This document shows, in pieces, positions 20,701 to 31,777 of a DNA stretch of 64,000 bases. The position numbers and the translations under genes were made by a program. Below the pieces are notes generated by a model. The model was not told where the DNA came from, did no database searches, and was given only the letters and a program-made list of their open reading frames with translations. This DNA is from Symbiotaphrina buchneri. Lineage: Eukaryota; Ascomycota; Symbiotaphrinales; Symbiotaphrinaceae. Every line of letters begins with the position of its first letter. Within the stretch, counting starts at the first letter, position 1. The DNA lies in NCBI GenBank assembly GCA_001599915.1, contig BCIG01000005.1, forward strand, positions 700,725 through 764,724. Direction: 5' to 3'.

Positions 20701-22668
20701 ACCGCTCCATCATCATTCCAGCGCGCACAGCTTGCACAGCCAACCAAGTTTTGGCAGCATAACATCACCTGCTGCGTTCCAACCATCCCCCACTCAAGGC
20801 CCGGTTCAAGCCCCTCAGGGTGTGCCTGGTTTCTTCGACCGTGCCTTCCGTCCTAGTGCCCAAACAGCGTCAGGTCCGCTATCAGCAGGGGCTGACCCGT
20901 TGAGCGGGCTGAGAGAGGAGGATATTCCTGGTCTCTTGGACCGACTTAACCTTGGTAGGCCAGGTCAGTTTGGCATGGGCTCTGTCCCATTTGGACAACA
21001 ACCGACCGAAGGCCTTCCACCTTCTCAGCAGATAGTGAATATGCTTGAGGATAGGGCTCGGCTGCAGCGTGAACAAATCCAGCATGATGCGATGCAACAG
21101 CCCCTCCATGGTGAGCATCAGGCTGGCATTGATCGTCTGCAGCAATTTCAACAGTTAAGAGAACAACATGACCAGGAACAGATGACCAACCCTCCTGAAG
21201 GAGTCATCGGGAAGCCAATTGGGCCTCCAGGCCACGATCAGCAGGAAACACCATCGCAAGCGCAGCAACAAACAGGATTCTTTACGGGTCCCGAGATTAC
21301 CTCAAAGGGACACGAGTCAATGGAGAAGGAAGTCGAGCCACTGTCCCTAGCTCAGCAAGTGCAGAAGGCAGCTATGGCCAAACAGTCTCCGGCTTCTCAG
21401 CCCCACTCGCCCTGGGGTAAGACCGAAACTGCTGTGCAACCATTCCCCCCACCACCGTCGACTTCCCCGCTCCCAGCACCTGCCGCCCAAAGGAACAGGC
21501 AGAACGTCGCCGATGCGTTGGCTGCGGAATCCAGGTCTCGTTCACAGACGCCCTCGACTGCTGAGATCCCAAGTGCTTCGGTAGCGCCCTGGGCTAAGGA
21601 GACGGCTGAACCAGCAAGAGGCCCTTCGCTCAAGGAGATTCAGGAACTTGAAGCAAAGAAAGCTGCTCAGCAGGAGGAAATAGCTGCCGCCGCTCGTCGC
21701 GCCCTTCTGGAACAGGAACGCCTGAGCCAAGCCGCAACCTCTGCTCCTGCTCCTGCTCCTGGACTGCCTTCCACCGCCAATTGGGCAAAGTCCCCCGCGG
21801 CGGCTACCCCGGCTGCTACTGCCCCGTCACCCTGGTTCAAGGCTGGAACTGGGAAGACACCAGTTCCTGCAGCAGGTGTAACTGGAAAGAAGACACTTCA
21901 ACAGATTCAGAAAGAGGAGGAGGCTCGGAAACAGAAGGTGGCTGCTGCCAATGCTGCTTCTACCGTGGGTGTTCCAGTGCCTGGTGCTGCTGCTGCTGTC
22001 GCCGCCGGAAAACGCTACGCAGACCTTGCTAGCAAAGTGGCTCAAGCCACTCCCCAGGGCAGCGCCTGGACTACTGTTGGTGCCAGTGGGAAAGTGAGAG
22101 TCCCTAGTGGACCCGCTGCTCCGCCTACCGGTCCTCGTGCTGCTGCCAGTGGTGTCGTCCCAACCCTAGCCACCAAGCCGAAGGCCATGCCTGCGGCACC
22201 TCAGCGGAGTACCACACTTGGTGGACCTATCCCCGGCCAGTTGAATGCCACGGATGAATTCACAAAATGGTGCAAGAATGCTTTGAGCAAAGGTCTCAAT
22301 TCCAACATCAATGGTGGGTGTACTTCACAAAGCTCACATAGACAGTAGCTAATTTGATTATAGTGGACGATTTCGTGCAGCAACTTCTTATGTTTCCTCC
22401 TGAGGCTGAAATCATTTCTGAGTCAGTCTACGCCAACTCGCAGACGATGGATGGGCGCCGCTTTGCCGAGGAATTCCTGCGCCAGCGCAAGCTTGCCGAT
22501 AAGGGCATCATCGATCCTAGCAATACCGGGCCTAGCTTCTCTCCTTCCATCGACAGCAAAGGCAGTGGTGGCTGGAGCGAAGTGGCCAAGAAGGGCCCAC
22601 CTGCTCCAAAAGAGGAAGCCAACTCGGCTTTCAAGGTTGTTGCCGCGAAGAAGAAGGGCAAGCGGTGA
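17769..22668 (+). CDS. GYF-domain protein (Smy2/Syh1/GIGYF-like)
   Basis: This predicted protein has 1539 residues. Exons are 17769-17881, 18059-18485, 18539-22313 and 22364-22668, with introns of 177, 53 and 50 nt. The second intron has a weak donor (GTTCGC) but a good CTGAC branch site and TTCTAG acceptor, and the frame requires it. The GYF domain lies at about residues 745-800: MRWIYKDPQGNTQGPWSG, then MHDWYKAGFF, then LVRKYEDPDY. The signature Tyr of GYF is Phe here (GFF), a known variation. GYF domains bind PPG-phi proline motifs. Fungal relatives associate with COPII/ER and mRNA-repression factors, and animal GIGYF binds 4EHP. Flanking regions are disordered and Gln/Pro/Ala-rich, with a charged coiled-coil segment (LKEIQELEAKKAAQQEEIAA). 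An N-terminal motif (LYVGDWNPDRVNG) precedes the domain. The C-terminal exon DDFVQQLLMFPPEAEIISESVY resembles the conserved GIGYF tail. Confidence 0.88.
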
Positions 22669-23013
22669 TTGAAGATTTTTCTTGTGACGATTATGAAACC
22701 TCAAAGAAAAAATGTATATTAGCTTGCATAGCGGTCTTTTGGGTCCGTGTAACATCATGGCATGCTCTTCAAGCGGTTTTTTGATCCCATGATTCAAGCA
22801 TTACGTCTGTTGAAGAAGATGACGAGTGGAAAGCATACTGGGGTCTGATGAATGGATTGGAAACGTTTAGCATTGTTGTACCAACAGAAATCAAAATGAC
22901 CTCCCTTCAAGCTCTATTGTCCTGTTCATCGGCCATGTTCCTCGAAAGGCACCATAAGATAGTTCATGAAAGGTCCCCTGGCTGTAATGGAAAACCATCC
23001 AAGTTTGATTCGC
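22669..23013. other. Convergent 3' flanks
   Basis: Lies between the GYF gene (plus) and the small acidic protein (minus). It holds only 3' UTR-like AT-rich sequence; nothing else is seen. Confidence 0.5.
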
Positions 23014-23460
23014 TTATTGCCCGACTTGAGCCGCCACAACTTCTCCTTCTTTCTCTTCCTCTTCCACTGGGGCTCTTGCCCCAGCGCCTTGGACCTCTGT
23101 CTCTCCTCCTTCCTCCTCCTCCTCTTTCACTGCGGCTTCGGCTTCTGCTTCAGCGGCATGGACCTTTGTCCTCAGGGCTCTGCAGCGCCGCAGGAGGTCG
23201 TTGATCATGGCGTTATCCGGCTCACCGTTATGCATATATTCATAAAGCCGCAAGGCTTCCTCGACATGCCAAATGGCATTGTCGTCGCCAGTGGCCAGCA
23301 TAGCATGGGAGCCGGCACGGTACAGCAGAGGAAGGTCTGGTTTGAGAAGGAGCTCCCGGAAAATCCGGTCACTCTTGTCATAATCTTCCGCCAGCCATGC
23401 CTCACGCGCCTGGAGAGACCGTCTCAGCTTTAGTTCGTATTGCCTTTCTTTCTGGGTCAT
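23014..23460 (-). CDS. Small conserved-looking acidic protein (148 aa), possibly 5'-truncated by a frameshift
   Basis: The frame MTQKERQYELKLRRSLQARE... contains amphipathic helices (WLAEDYDKSDRIFRELLLKPDLPLL, then IWHVEEALRLYEYM) that resemble TPR-like helical pairs. They are followed by an Ala/Glu-rich tail, with EEEEEGGETEV and PVEEEEKEGEVV. I do not recognise the family. Just upstream, in another frame, ATG at 23513 encodes MADMTNIERFFQARYDEV and then TGA. That stop overlaps this ATG as ATGA (23460-23457). The peptide reads like the natural N-terminus, joined by ...ARYDE-MTQKERQ... once the two bases GT are removed. Either there is a 2-nt indel or the upstream frame is a uORF. Confidence 0.6.
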   Translation of the reverse strand: MTQKERQYELKLRRSLQAREAWLAEDYDKSDRIFRELLLKPDLPLLYRAGSHAMLATGDDNAIWHVEEALRLYEYMHNGEPDNAMINDLLRRCRALRTKVHAAEAEAEAAVKEEEEEGGETEVQGAGARAPVEEEEKEGEVVAAQVGQ

Positions 23461-23513
23461 ACCTCGTCATAGCGTGCCTGGAAGAAGCGTTCGATATTCG
23501 TCATATCGGCCAT
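23457..23513 (-). other. Upstream ORF or shifted N-terminal exon overlapping the next start (ATGA)
   Basis: Eighteen codons (MADMTNIERFFQARYDEV) followed by TGA, with the stop sharing bases with the ATG of the main frame. Composition is coding-like. See the neighbouring CDS for the two readings. Confidence 0.5.
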
Positions 23514-24077
23514 TTTGCCTTCTGGCTGCGCTATCCGAAAGCTGGAGATTGAGCTTCAACACTGTAGTTATGGACGGCACTTTAGCTAAATATCCTCCGC
23601 CCAAAATCGGCAAGCTTCACTACCTTTTTAAGTGATGAAGTGGGGAGTATCAAAATGTCTTTTCACAAGAGCTACAGTCTCAGCCCGCTTCAATCTGCGG
23701 CACAGAGCTGCGTCTTATATGACTGACATTAGATCAGTCGAGCCACTGTTTGCTCGACGTCTCCTATTCACCATTTCAGCTATTTACTGTTTGTTTGATC
23801 AAGTTATACTGCGCAGGGCAACCCTACATGACTCAGAGGCCAGTATGAGAATGTATTAGATCCTGTTCAGATACGCCTATTCGCCTTGCCCATATGCATC
23901 CTATCTAGAACAACACGAGTAACACCCCGTCATTGATATACCGCATGCTTCCAAAACACCATGATAGGTCCAAATAAGCCATTGGATATCTTCAAGTATG
24001 GAAGTCCAAAAACACACCGCTACGGCTCACACCATTGCCAAACTCTCAAAACGAAGAGGACATGCTAGTCGCTCATA
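23514..24077. other. Intergenic region, no supported gene
   Basis: Promoter side of the small acidic gene and 3' flank of the GT25-like gene. Only short frames without motifs are present. Confidence 0.45.
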
Positions 24078-25314
24078 CTAGTCTTCAAACTGCTTCGTCG
24101 GCGGCTCTCCTCTTATCAGGCGTTCCAGGTTTAGCCTCGTGCTATACACCACGTTCTCCGTGTATCCCTTCTCGCGCACCTCAGTGCTGGCCTCGCCCGC
24201 GTTCTGGATGTCGCTGTCTCCGCCGACCAGGCCCGCCGCGCGATGGTGGAAGAAGTACCCCGGCGTGGGCGTCAGGCACCTCATGCCCATGAACTGGTAT
24301 CTGCACAGATCGCTCAGCGCGTTATCGAACGGCCCACCAAGGCCATTGACGCTCAGCGCGAAGAGCACTTTCTGCGCGCCTTCGTGGGAGAGCGCGTAGG
24401 CGAACGTGCAGATGGGTCCGCCCGTCGTGGCTACCCAGCGCGTATGCTCCGGGAAGGCCGAGAAGTTCTGGAAGCCCTTGGTGTTCTTGTGCGTGGGCAC
24501 CGTGGGGTCGTTGGCGATGACGTACTTGCGCGGATCGACGTTGTCCAGCGGCGGCGTCATGTCCTCCGGGAACACCTCGCCGCAGTGGCCCAGCCAGAGC
24601 AGGTCCCAGCCTTGTCCGTACGGGGAGTTGGTGGGCCGGTGAGGCGAGCGCGGAACGCTCTGCGGACTGTCCGTGAGCAGGTAGTTGCTGCCCTCGGCGA
24701 ACTGCGCGAGTTGTGCGTGGATGTTCACGTCCCAGTCCATGTCGTCCTCCATGATTAGAGCGGAGCCTAGGTCGTTGTCCAGGATGGTCCGTACGGCGTT
24801 CATGTGCCCCCGCCACGAGCCGAGATTGTTCTCCCAGAGTTTCTTGCGGTCGGTGCCCTGTGAGTGTTAGTGATGGCTGATTCGAGGCTGCGGGGGAATT
24901 ATGAAGGGGACGTACAAACGGCACAGCCTTGTCTGGTATCTCTTCTCCCCGTACTCCATCGATCCAGTCAAACTTCAAACCCGTCAAGCTTGCCGCCAAA
25001 GTCAATGCATCCCGCTTATCTGTCCGTTCCTTCAGCCCTACTACGAGGATCTTCTCGAACTATGTCGCTCGTCAGCATCCATCCTCACAGGGCATCATGT
25101 CGAGGACACCCACCCCCAGAGTCTCATTTGCAACGCCTTGTAAGCCTCCACCGGTCCGCGCTGTGTCTACTTTTACACTCGCATCTCCAAATAACCGTGA
25201 GCCAAACTGCGACGTTGATGGTGGTGTCCGGTTCGCGGCCGTGTATATGATCATGACAAACAGCAGTACCGCACCGGCCACGAGGCCAATTGGCCCTGGC
25301 CGTGCGGTGAGCAT
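24078..25314 (-). CDS. Glycosyltransferase family 25-like type II membrane protein
   Basis: Predicted 374 residues in three exons: 25314-25114, 25059-24916 and 24857-24078, with introns of 54 and 58 nt (donors GTGGGT and GTACGT). An N-terminal membrane anchor (IGLVAGAVLLFVMIIYTAA, residues about 9-27) implies a Golgi/ER lumenal catalytic domain. The domain starts FEKILVVGLKERTDKRDAL, typical of GT25 (the LPS glycosyltransferase and collagen galactosyltransferase superfamily). It includes WIDGVRG, an invariant-looking HMNAVRTIL helix and the DxD-like motif ALIMEDDMDW, which should bind Mn2+/UDP-sugar. A later WDLLWLGHCGE segment also fits. Sugar and acceptor are unknown. The gene is head-to-head with the GT90 gene. 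Exon joins rest on frame continuity through recognisable family motifs. Confidence 0.85.
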
Positions 25315-26884
25315 GTTGCGGCGACCTTTCTGCTTCGAGGTGTAGTTGCGTTCGGAGAGGTAAGGGGGCGTTTAGGTAGGCACGCCGCTCGACGGGATCT
25401 GAAAGGGCAAAGCTGCGGATCGGGAATTTTTGGTGAACTCGATAACAGGCGCTAAAAGTGAACGCAAAAAGAAGGATTGCAGTGTGGTTTATCGTGGTTG
25501 AGGCGTGAAGTGCACAATGGCGATGATGGATTACTGTAAGTTATTTCTGGATTTGACAGTTTCACGGAGGTGAGCGCTCGCCTATCCTGCCCCTACTGGT
25601 CGACCGACTAACATTCCCCTGAGTGTGCGTCCAAGCTCAACCATAAAATAGTGTGTGATTGGGCGCGCACCACTCAACCGTACCTTATATGCTTATGGGA
25701 AAGCTTTTTCCGGTTTGCATCTGGCTTGCATGATTAAGGCATCTATGGATTAATTGTATTTACAACTTCATGTATTCATTTTATCTGAATGGCTCGACTC
25801 TACTAATCTTTCAAGACGCGATAATAGAATGGTCTACGTGCAGCTTCAGGTCTCCCCCAGCTTTGAACTTGTAACTTGTCATCCCACTCATCCCACGCCT
25901 ATGGTACTCGAGTACTTTAACCCAGAAAGCGGTTTTCCACGTCCCGGGTATCTCTATCCCTGTTCACATAGAAGCAATGATGAATCTGATGGCGTGCCTG
26001 GCACGCTGAACAAAACCAGGAAATCTTCTTTTATTCTTACCAGAATCGCGACTTTGCAAGCGACGCGTATTTGGGGATCGGCGAAAGAAATTAATTGAAC
26101 ATGGGCTCTGTGACAGGAAGCCTTTCCATTTCCGGGAGCTGGCTGACCCGAAATGCCAGGATTGACAGTGCGCTAGTCGCCTTAGGGGTTGGGAGCGACA
26201 GTTGTCTTGACGAAACTTTCGGACCGTTGACAGTTTCCTCTGCACGTGTGGCTGATGGGAGCTGAACCCTCTCGGATAGCGACGCCGAGACTTTTGCTAG
26301 GTGACTTTTGCAAGCTGGAAGTGGTCTCAGGATCGTATCTTTTGGACGCCAGAGGGAAACGCACGATATAAAGGCAATAGAGGTATCAAGGAGGATGAGA
26401 TTCTGGGGATGGATCGAATTAAAATGGGGTGTTACAGAGAAGCGTACCGTACCTTACTTCGCAGTGTCCCGAAAGTTTTCAGTGAGCAGCAACTGGGTCC
26501 TGTAATCATCTGTACCCTGGCCCGTACCCCCTATTCTTAGGTGTCTGATCTCCGACTTAGTGAGTGTCCAAGCACCACGCCCACCAGGAATTGCCGGGGC
26601 GGCCACCGCCATCACCACCCTAGCAGACTGGTTCTCTTATCCCTAATCTTACCTCTGACCTGGGACTTTTGAAATCTCCATCTTCACTATCTGACCTCCT
26701 ATCCTCTCATCCCTCCTGTCAAGGGCACTCATGCCCCAAGGGTCACTCCATCCGGTCACCATGAAATGATACCCACGATACCCATCTAATCTTCGACCTA
26801 ATACAACTACAAGCCCCTCTCTCCTTGCATCGTCCGCGATAGCCCACGTTCCTTACTAGCCTTCCGATCCCGCATTCCTCAATA
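25315..26884. other. 1.57-kb shared divergent promoter region of the two glycosyltransferase genes
   Basis: Separates the GT25-like gene (minus) and the GT90 gene (plus). No coding frame is supported. CT-rich tracts at about 26640-26880 fit the GT90 leader. A poly-purine motif or TATA could not be assigned with certainty. Confidence 0.45.
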
Positions 26885-28939
26885 ATGCCGGGCATTCTTC
26901 GAACCACGGTGGTCGCCGTGATTATCACTTGCCTCATCTTTCTAAGTCGCAACCTTCAGCAAACACCACAACCAACACCGATCTCTTACCCAGGCACCGG
27001 ATCTGCCGCCTCGGGGCATGCTGCCTGGCAAGAACCATATCACAAATTCACCCCTTCAGACGCACAGGACTCCTCGATATTACCTACATCAATCGCAAAA
27101 TCCGGATCACAAGACGCCGCTTCTGGTTCCCGACACCCTATCGACATACTCATCGAGCAAGGAGAGGCCGAATTCCAAAGCTTGCTCAGTCGAGAAACCC
27201 ACAATGTTGGCTCGGCAGCGGCTGCTTATCGGCAACGACGAGGTCGACACCCTCCACCTGGGTTTGACCTGTGGTACGAGTTTGCGAAGGAGAATGATGC
27301 CATAGTTGTCGAGGAATTCTTTGACCAAATATATCATGATCTTGGTCCCTTTTGGGGTATCCCTGCAGCGCAGATAAGATTGGAAGCGAGAGACTTTGAG
27401 ATGACGATCAATGTCCGCAATGGAAAGGCTTCGGCGGGTAGCGACTGGTTTTGGACACAGATCTGGTTGAATCTCATTCAGACAATTGAGGCGTATCTAC
27501 CTGACATGGATCTGGCCCTCAATGCTATGGACGAACCTCGATTGGTCGTGCCATGGGAGGATATAAACAGATATATGGAAAAGGAAAGGGCCTCAAGGAG
27601 ACTTGTTCCTCACGATGAGGTCATTACTGAATTTCATGGTATGGTCCCAATCGCCGACATGTGGAGAATCTCACTGATGATGTACTAGGATTCTATGATG
27701 ACGTTGAGTCGAGAGCCCAGGATAAGGAATGGGAGCATACTCGTGAGTCGATTGCTATATTCGTCCTAACATTTGCTAATATGCTTAGAACCATACTGGA
27801 AGATTGCGTCTCGTGGTTGCCACCCAGCAAGTCCTGCTCGAAAAGCAGGCGTTATCCAAGATCTATCCAGAGGACCACATATCTCGACTCGACACGCCGA
27901 ACCCCACAGCTACCAAGGCTATGTGTCGAATTATTCTCTGAGCGCCGAGATCTGTCACCAACCGGACATGCAGTACCTGCATGGTGCACTGATCCAGCCT
28001 CTCACCGTAGTTGCTTCCAAAAAGCTTTTCCCCATGTTCGGGGGTTCCAAGTTCCACACCAACAACGAAATTCTTCTTCCCGCGCCCATGTACTGGAACA
28101 ATGAAGAGCGCTTCTCCGGGGGTGACGACCATGGCGCTCCGTGGGGCCAGAAGGATGATACTGTCATATGGCGGGGTGTTGCAACAGGTGGGAAGAACAC
28201 GCCCAACAACTGGCTTGGATTCCAACGTCATCGCTTCGTTGCCATGACGAACTCCACCAAAGTCTCTGCAATCGAACATATGTACTCTCTACCAGAGAAT
28301 TTCGAACTGCCACCATCGAAGTATGATCTACATGCTCAACGCAATGGGCATCTCGGCGAATGGGTGGGCACTTGGGCGGACACTGGCTTCGTCGACTTGT
28401 TCTGCGAAGAGCCCGAGCCTGATGGAAACTGCTACTACACCGGCTCCGAATACAGGATCGTTCCTGGCATGCCGATGGCGGCCCAATTCAACAAGAAATA
28501 CATCCCTGACATCGACGGCAACTCCTTCTCCGGACGGTACCGGGGCTTCCTTCTCTCCACCTCTCTCCCCATCAAAGCCACCCTCTTCAAAGAATGGCAC
28601 GACTCGCGGCTGATCCCCTGGGTGCACTTCGTGCCCATGGACAACCGATACGAGGACTTCTTCGGGATCATGGAGTACTTCCTGGGCTACGACGGATCGC
28701 GGTTCGGCGACCGCGAGAACAGCGTCAAAGGCCACGACGCGGCGGCGGAGAAGATCGCTAGCGCCGGCAAGGCGTGGGCTGAGAAAGTCCTGCGCCGCGA
28801 GGATATGCAGGTGTACGTCCTCCGGCTGCTGCTGGAGTATGCGCGCGTCAGCGACGACCAGAGAGAGAAGATGGGCTGGGTGGGCGATATGCGCACGCAT
28901 GATGGGCCGAAGGTCAGGCCGAAGACGCCGGCGTTGTAG
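26885..28939 (+). CDS. CAP10-like glycosyltransferase (GT90) type II membrane protein
   Basis: Predicted 652 residues. Exons are 26885-27638, 27689-27742 and 27789-28939, with introns of 50 and 46 nt and a short 54-nt middle exon. A signal anchor (TTVVAVIITCLIFLS, about residues 7-21) is followed by a Pro/Ser-rich stem. The catalytic region contains GFDLWYEFAKENDAIVVEEF, then DTVIWRGVATGG with NWLGFQRHRFV, and near the end IPWVHFVPMDNRYEDFFGIM. These match the CAP10/GT90 fold, whose characterised members include cryptococcal capsule xylosyltransferases and animal POGLUT. The likely role is transfer of xylose or glucose to cell-surface glycans in the Golgi; donor and acceptor are not determined. 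The model is supported by frame continuity QPYWKIASRGCHP across the third exon. Confidence 0.88.
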
Positions 28940-29838
28940 CGTGAGCGGTGTGATAGTGGGTGCTTTAGCAGCGCTTTTTAATGAATCCCGACATGTCGGC
29001 ACCTTAGATTTTTGTTATTTTGGGAAACAATGGGATTTAGCGCGTGAAATACAACTCTTCCTCTGTTTTTTTTCTTGTTCCCTCTGATTGGGTTTTGTTA
29101 AAAGGAATGGATATCCACGTATCTGCTATCAGGGAAGGAGGAGGGGGAAGGTGGAGAAGGGGGCTTCCGGGGTGGTAGTGCTAGGTAAATGAGGTTAGTT
29201 TATAGGACAATGGCACTCTCGATATCATACAAACTCTCGGGATTGAGGCGTCTATGTGCTGTGCTAGATTGATGTGTCGCAGGTGGATGTTTCTGCAGTA
29301 AAGTGAGCTCTATAGAGCATTGGTGGATATGGTTGATTTACTCGTATTCCTGATACACATATGTTTACAGACGGTACGTAGTACAATGGAGTTAGGGGTC
29401 CTATGCTTTGTCACGAACGAAGCAATGAAGGTAACTGGATCTGGTGGGATGAGATCACGTGGATTGAGCATTCCTTTCCATTCTTGTCCTTCGTCACTAT
29501 TCACTTTATGACCAGGGCATCCGGCTGTCCATCCACGAGTGCAGACTGGAAGGACTGCAAGCTCTTCCGCTGCTCCGCCATGTCCCTATCCCTCTTCTTC
29601 CTTCCTTTTTTCTTCCTATCTTTTGCAAATGCCCAAAGATACCAGGACGGGACTTTTCTTTTCCCACGCCGTTCGCAAGATGCAACCAGATAGAGATGTA
29701 AAGACACGAGGAAGTAGTCAAGACCGCACCGCACCAGCCAACAGAGACCCTCCTCTCTTCCATTCTTCCTCTAGCCCCTTTCCCTCTTGCCCCATTCCCG
29801 TCCCCCTGTAGCGCGCAAGGCTCCGAAGCAAGGGCGAT
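28940..29838. other. Convergent 3' flanks, no supported gene
   Basis: Between GT90 (plus) and eIF2alpha (minus). AT-rich with short frames only. The run of C and T near 29560-29820 produces overlapping spurious frames. Confidence 0.5.
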
Positions 29839-31049
29839 CTAAGCATCGACGACATTCTCATCACTCTCGCTCGCGCTCTCATCACCGCTAACCTCCTGGT
29901 TCTCTCTCTCACGCTTATCCATCAGAGCCTGCAGCTCAGCGTCATCATTCTCCGTAACGGCCTTAGGCGCCATCTTGACGACGCACGCGCCGCCCGCGCC
30001 GCGGATATTGGCCTCGATCTCCTTGATGGCCTCCTCGAGCGTCGCGATGCCCGTCGTCTTCTCCAGACATGTTGATGTGAGCACGTACAGCGGTGGTGAC
30101 ACCAGCTTGACCTTGACGTTGGTCTCAGGCGTGTTCTTGGCCTCGGCGCACCGGAGCGCCGTCTTGACCGCGTCGATGCCCTCGTACCCGAAGCAGGTTA
30201 CTTCGACGTCGGCGCGCACTTTGGTCGGTTGTGGGGTGAGGCGCTTGGAGATGTAGGATTGTAGCTCGTTTTTCACGACTTCGGATGGGAAGTTGACTTC
30301 GTTCCATACTTCGGGGTTGCTGAGAAGAGATATATGTTAGGTCTGGGTCAGATGTCAGGGAAGGAGAGCAAGCGTACGTGATGGAGAGCTTGAATGCATC
30401 GACAGCATGGCCGTACTTCTTGTTCAGTGGCCAGCCGATGTTCTCGTAGAGTTCTAGGATGGGTGTCTTGGTCTTCTCAGCGACGTGGCGTAGGATCGAA
30501 TGCACCATCTTGCTCTTGTTGTATCGCTCTTCGCACTTGACAATGTCTTCAGGGGACACTCTTCGTTTTGACAGATCAATATAACCTGTGATGCACGCAA
30601 TATCAGCACTCCAACCCTTAAATGAGGCCTGCAGAACGCCTCTGTAGGGCGCCACCGAGGGTGCCACATGAGAGTCGACGAACCTTTCTCTTTATCCACC
30701 CTCAGCACCACAACCACCTCATTTCTGCCCACCCGGATCAACTTCTGAATACTTCGTATCCGACGTCTCGACAATTCGCTGAGCAAGATCATGCCATCGA
30801 TATTGTCGTATTCCAGCAGTTTCACGTATGCACCCATCTCCGCAATCTAAAAGTGGCGCACCACCAAGTCAGCGCCGAGTCCTAGAAAGCTTTGCGCATG
30901 GATGTTGTAGGTTGCGAATACAACAAGCAAATGGCGGCACACGCGTGATTATGCAACGGAGAGTGCCCTACCTGCTTGACGTTCACCATCACGAAGCTAT
31001 CCACCTCGGGATACTTCTCCTCGTAGAACCGACAGTTGGTTAAAGACAT
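29839..31049 (-). CDS. SUI2: Translation initiation factor eIF2 alpha subunit
   Basis: Predicted 309 residues in four exons: 31049-30972, 30846-30684, 30585-30378 and 30319-29839. Introns are 125, 98 and 58 nt. The N-terminal S1/OB domain ([21 protein letters not shown]) carries the regulatory loop [13 protein letters not shown], in which Ser52 (Ser51 in mature numbering) is the target of eIF2alpha kinases such as Gcn2. The helical domain ([15 protein letters not shown], then [14 protein letters not shown]) and the C-terminal alpha-beta domain follow, with an acidic tail ([13 protein letters not shown]). Together with beta and gamma subunits it carries Met-tRNAi-GTP to the 40S ribosome. Length matches yeast Sui2 (304). 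All splice joins keep family-conserved sequence, so the model is secure. Confidence 0.96.
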
Positions 31050-31777
31050 TGTGGCGCGGCGTCCTGAGGCGGACAAGCTGTTCAATAACAGAGGGAACTA
31101 TGCCTGCGCCTGAAGAGTAAAGTTATGCGATGGAACGTCTGACACTGAAGTCACAGACAGCGCCGATAGGATGTCGAAAGGCTTGATATTGAGATTGGTG
31201 GGGTGGAGGTATGAGGTGGTGAATCAGATTCACTTTTTGCAAAGTCGTGCCAAGATTTCACGGGCCGTGACGCTACCGAAAGTACAGTACGAATTACCGC
31301 ACCTTAACCGAAGCGGCAAGCGGCAGACACCCAAGACAGCACGAGATCATGGGCTTCATCGGAAGCGCATCAGCGGTCATCCATCTGATTTAATCAGTAT
31401 AAAGAGAGGACCGAAGAACTGTTAATTTCATTCTACTCTCACCCGGCTTGGGATTCAACAGGAAAGTCCACAAGGATAACACCTCCGAAAAGAGAAAAAA
31501 CACATCCACACAATCGTCTCAGCCAAGGTCAGTATCCATAGTATCATGGCTTTGCGCCTAAACGCCGTTGCCTGTACCAAGACCTTCCTTCAATGAGGGT
31601 CCAGAAAGGATATACAACCGGATGATATCCAAAGAAAACAGCAGTACTAAACAGACCACCTCCCCAAGCCTCCTGGACTCGTTTCAACTTGCATTTCCAA
31701 CCAACTACTCTTCCCATGCCGTATGAGGACGGCTCCATTCACGCCAGCTTTTCACATCGACCCTTGCCAACTTAGGC
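31050..31777. other. Promoter of eIF2alpha and 3' flank of the membrane-protein gene
   Basis: Both neighbours are on the minus strand. No coding frame is supported in this 0.73-kb stretch. Confidence 0.5.

Noticed and set aside
24322-25005. Long minus-strand frame (227 codons) over the GT25-like gene
   Set aside because: Only its first ~30 residues are the true exon 2; afterwards it runs through an intron and then out of frame into Arg/Ala/Pro-rich sequence.
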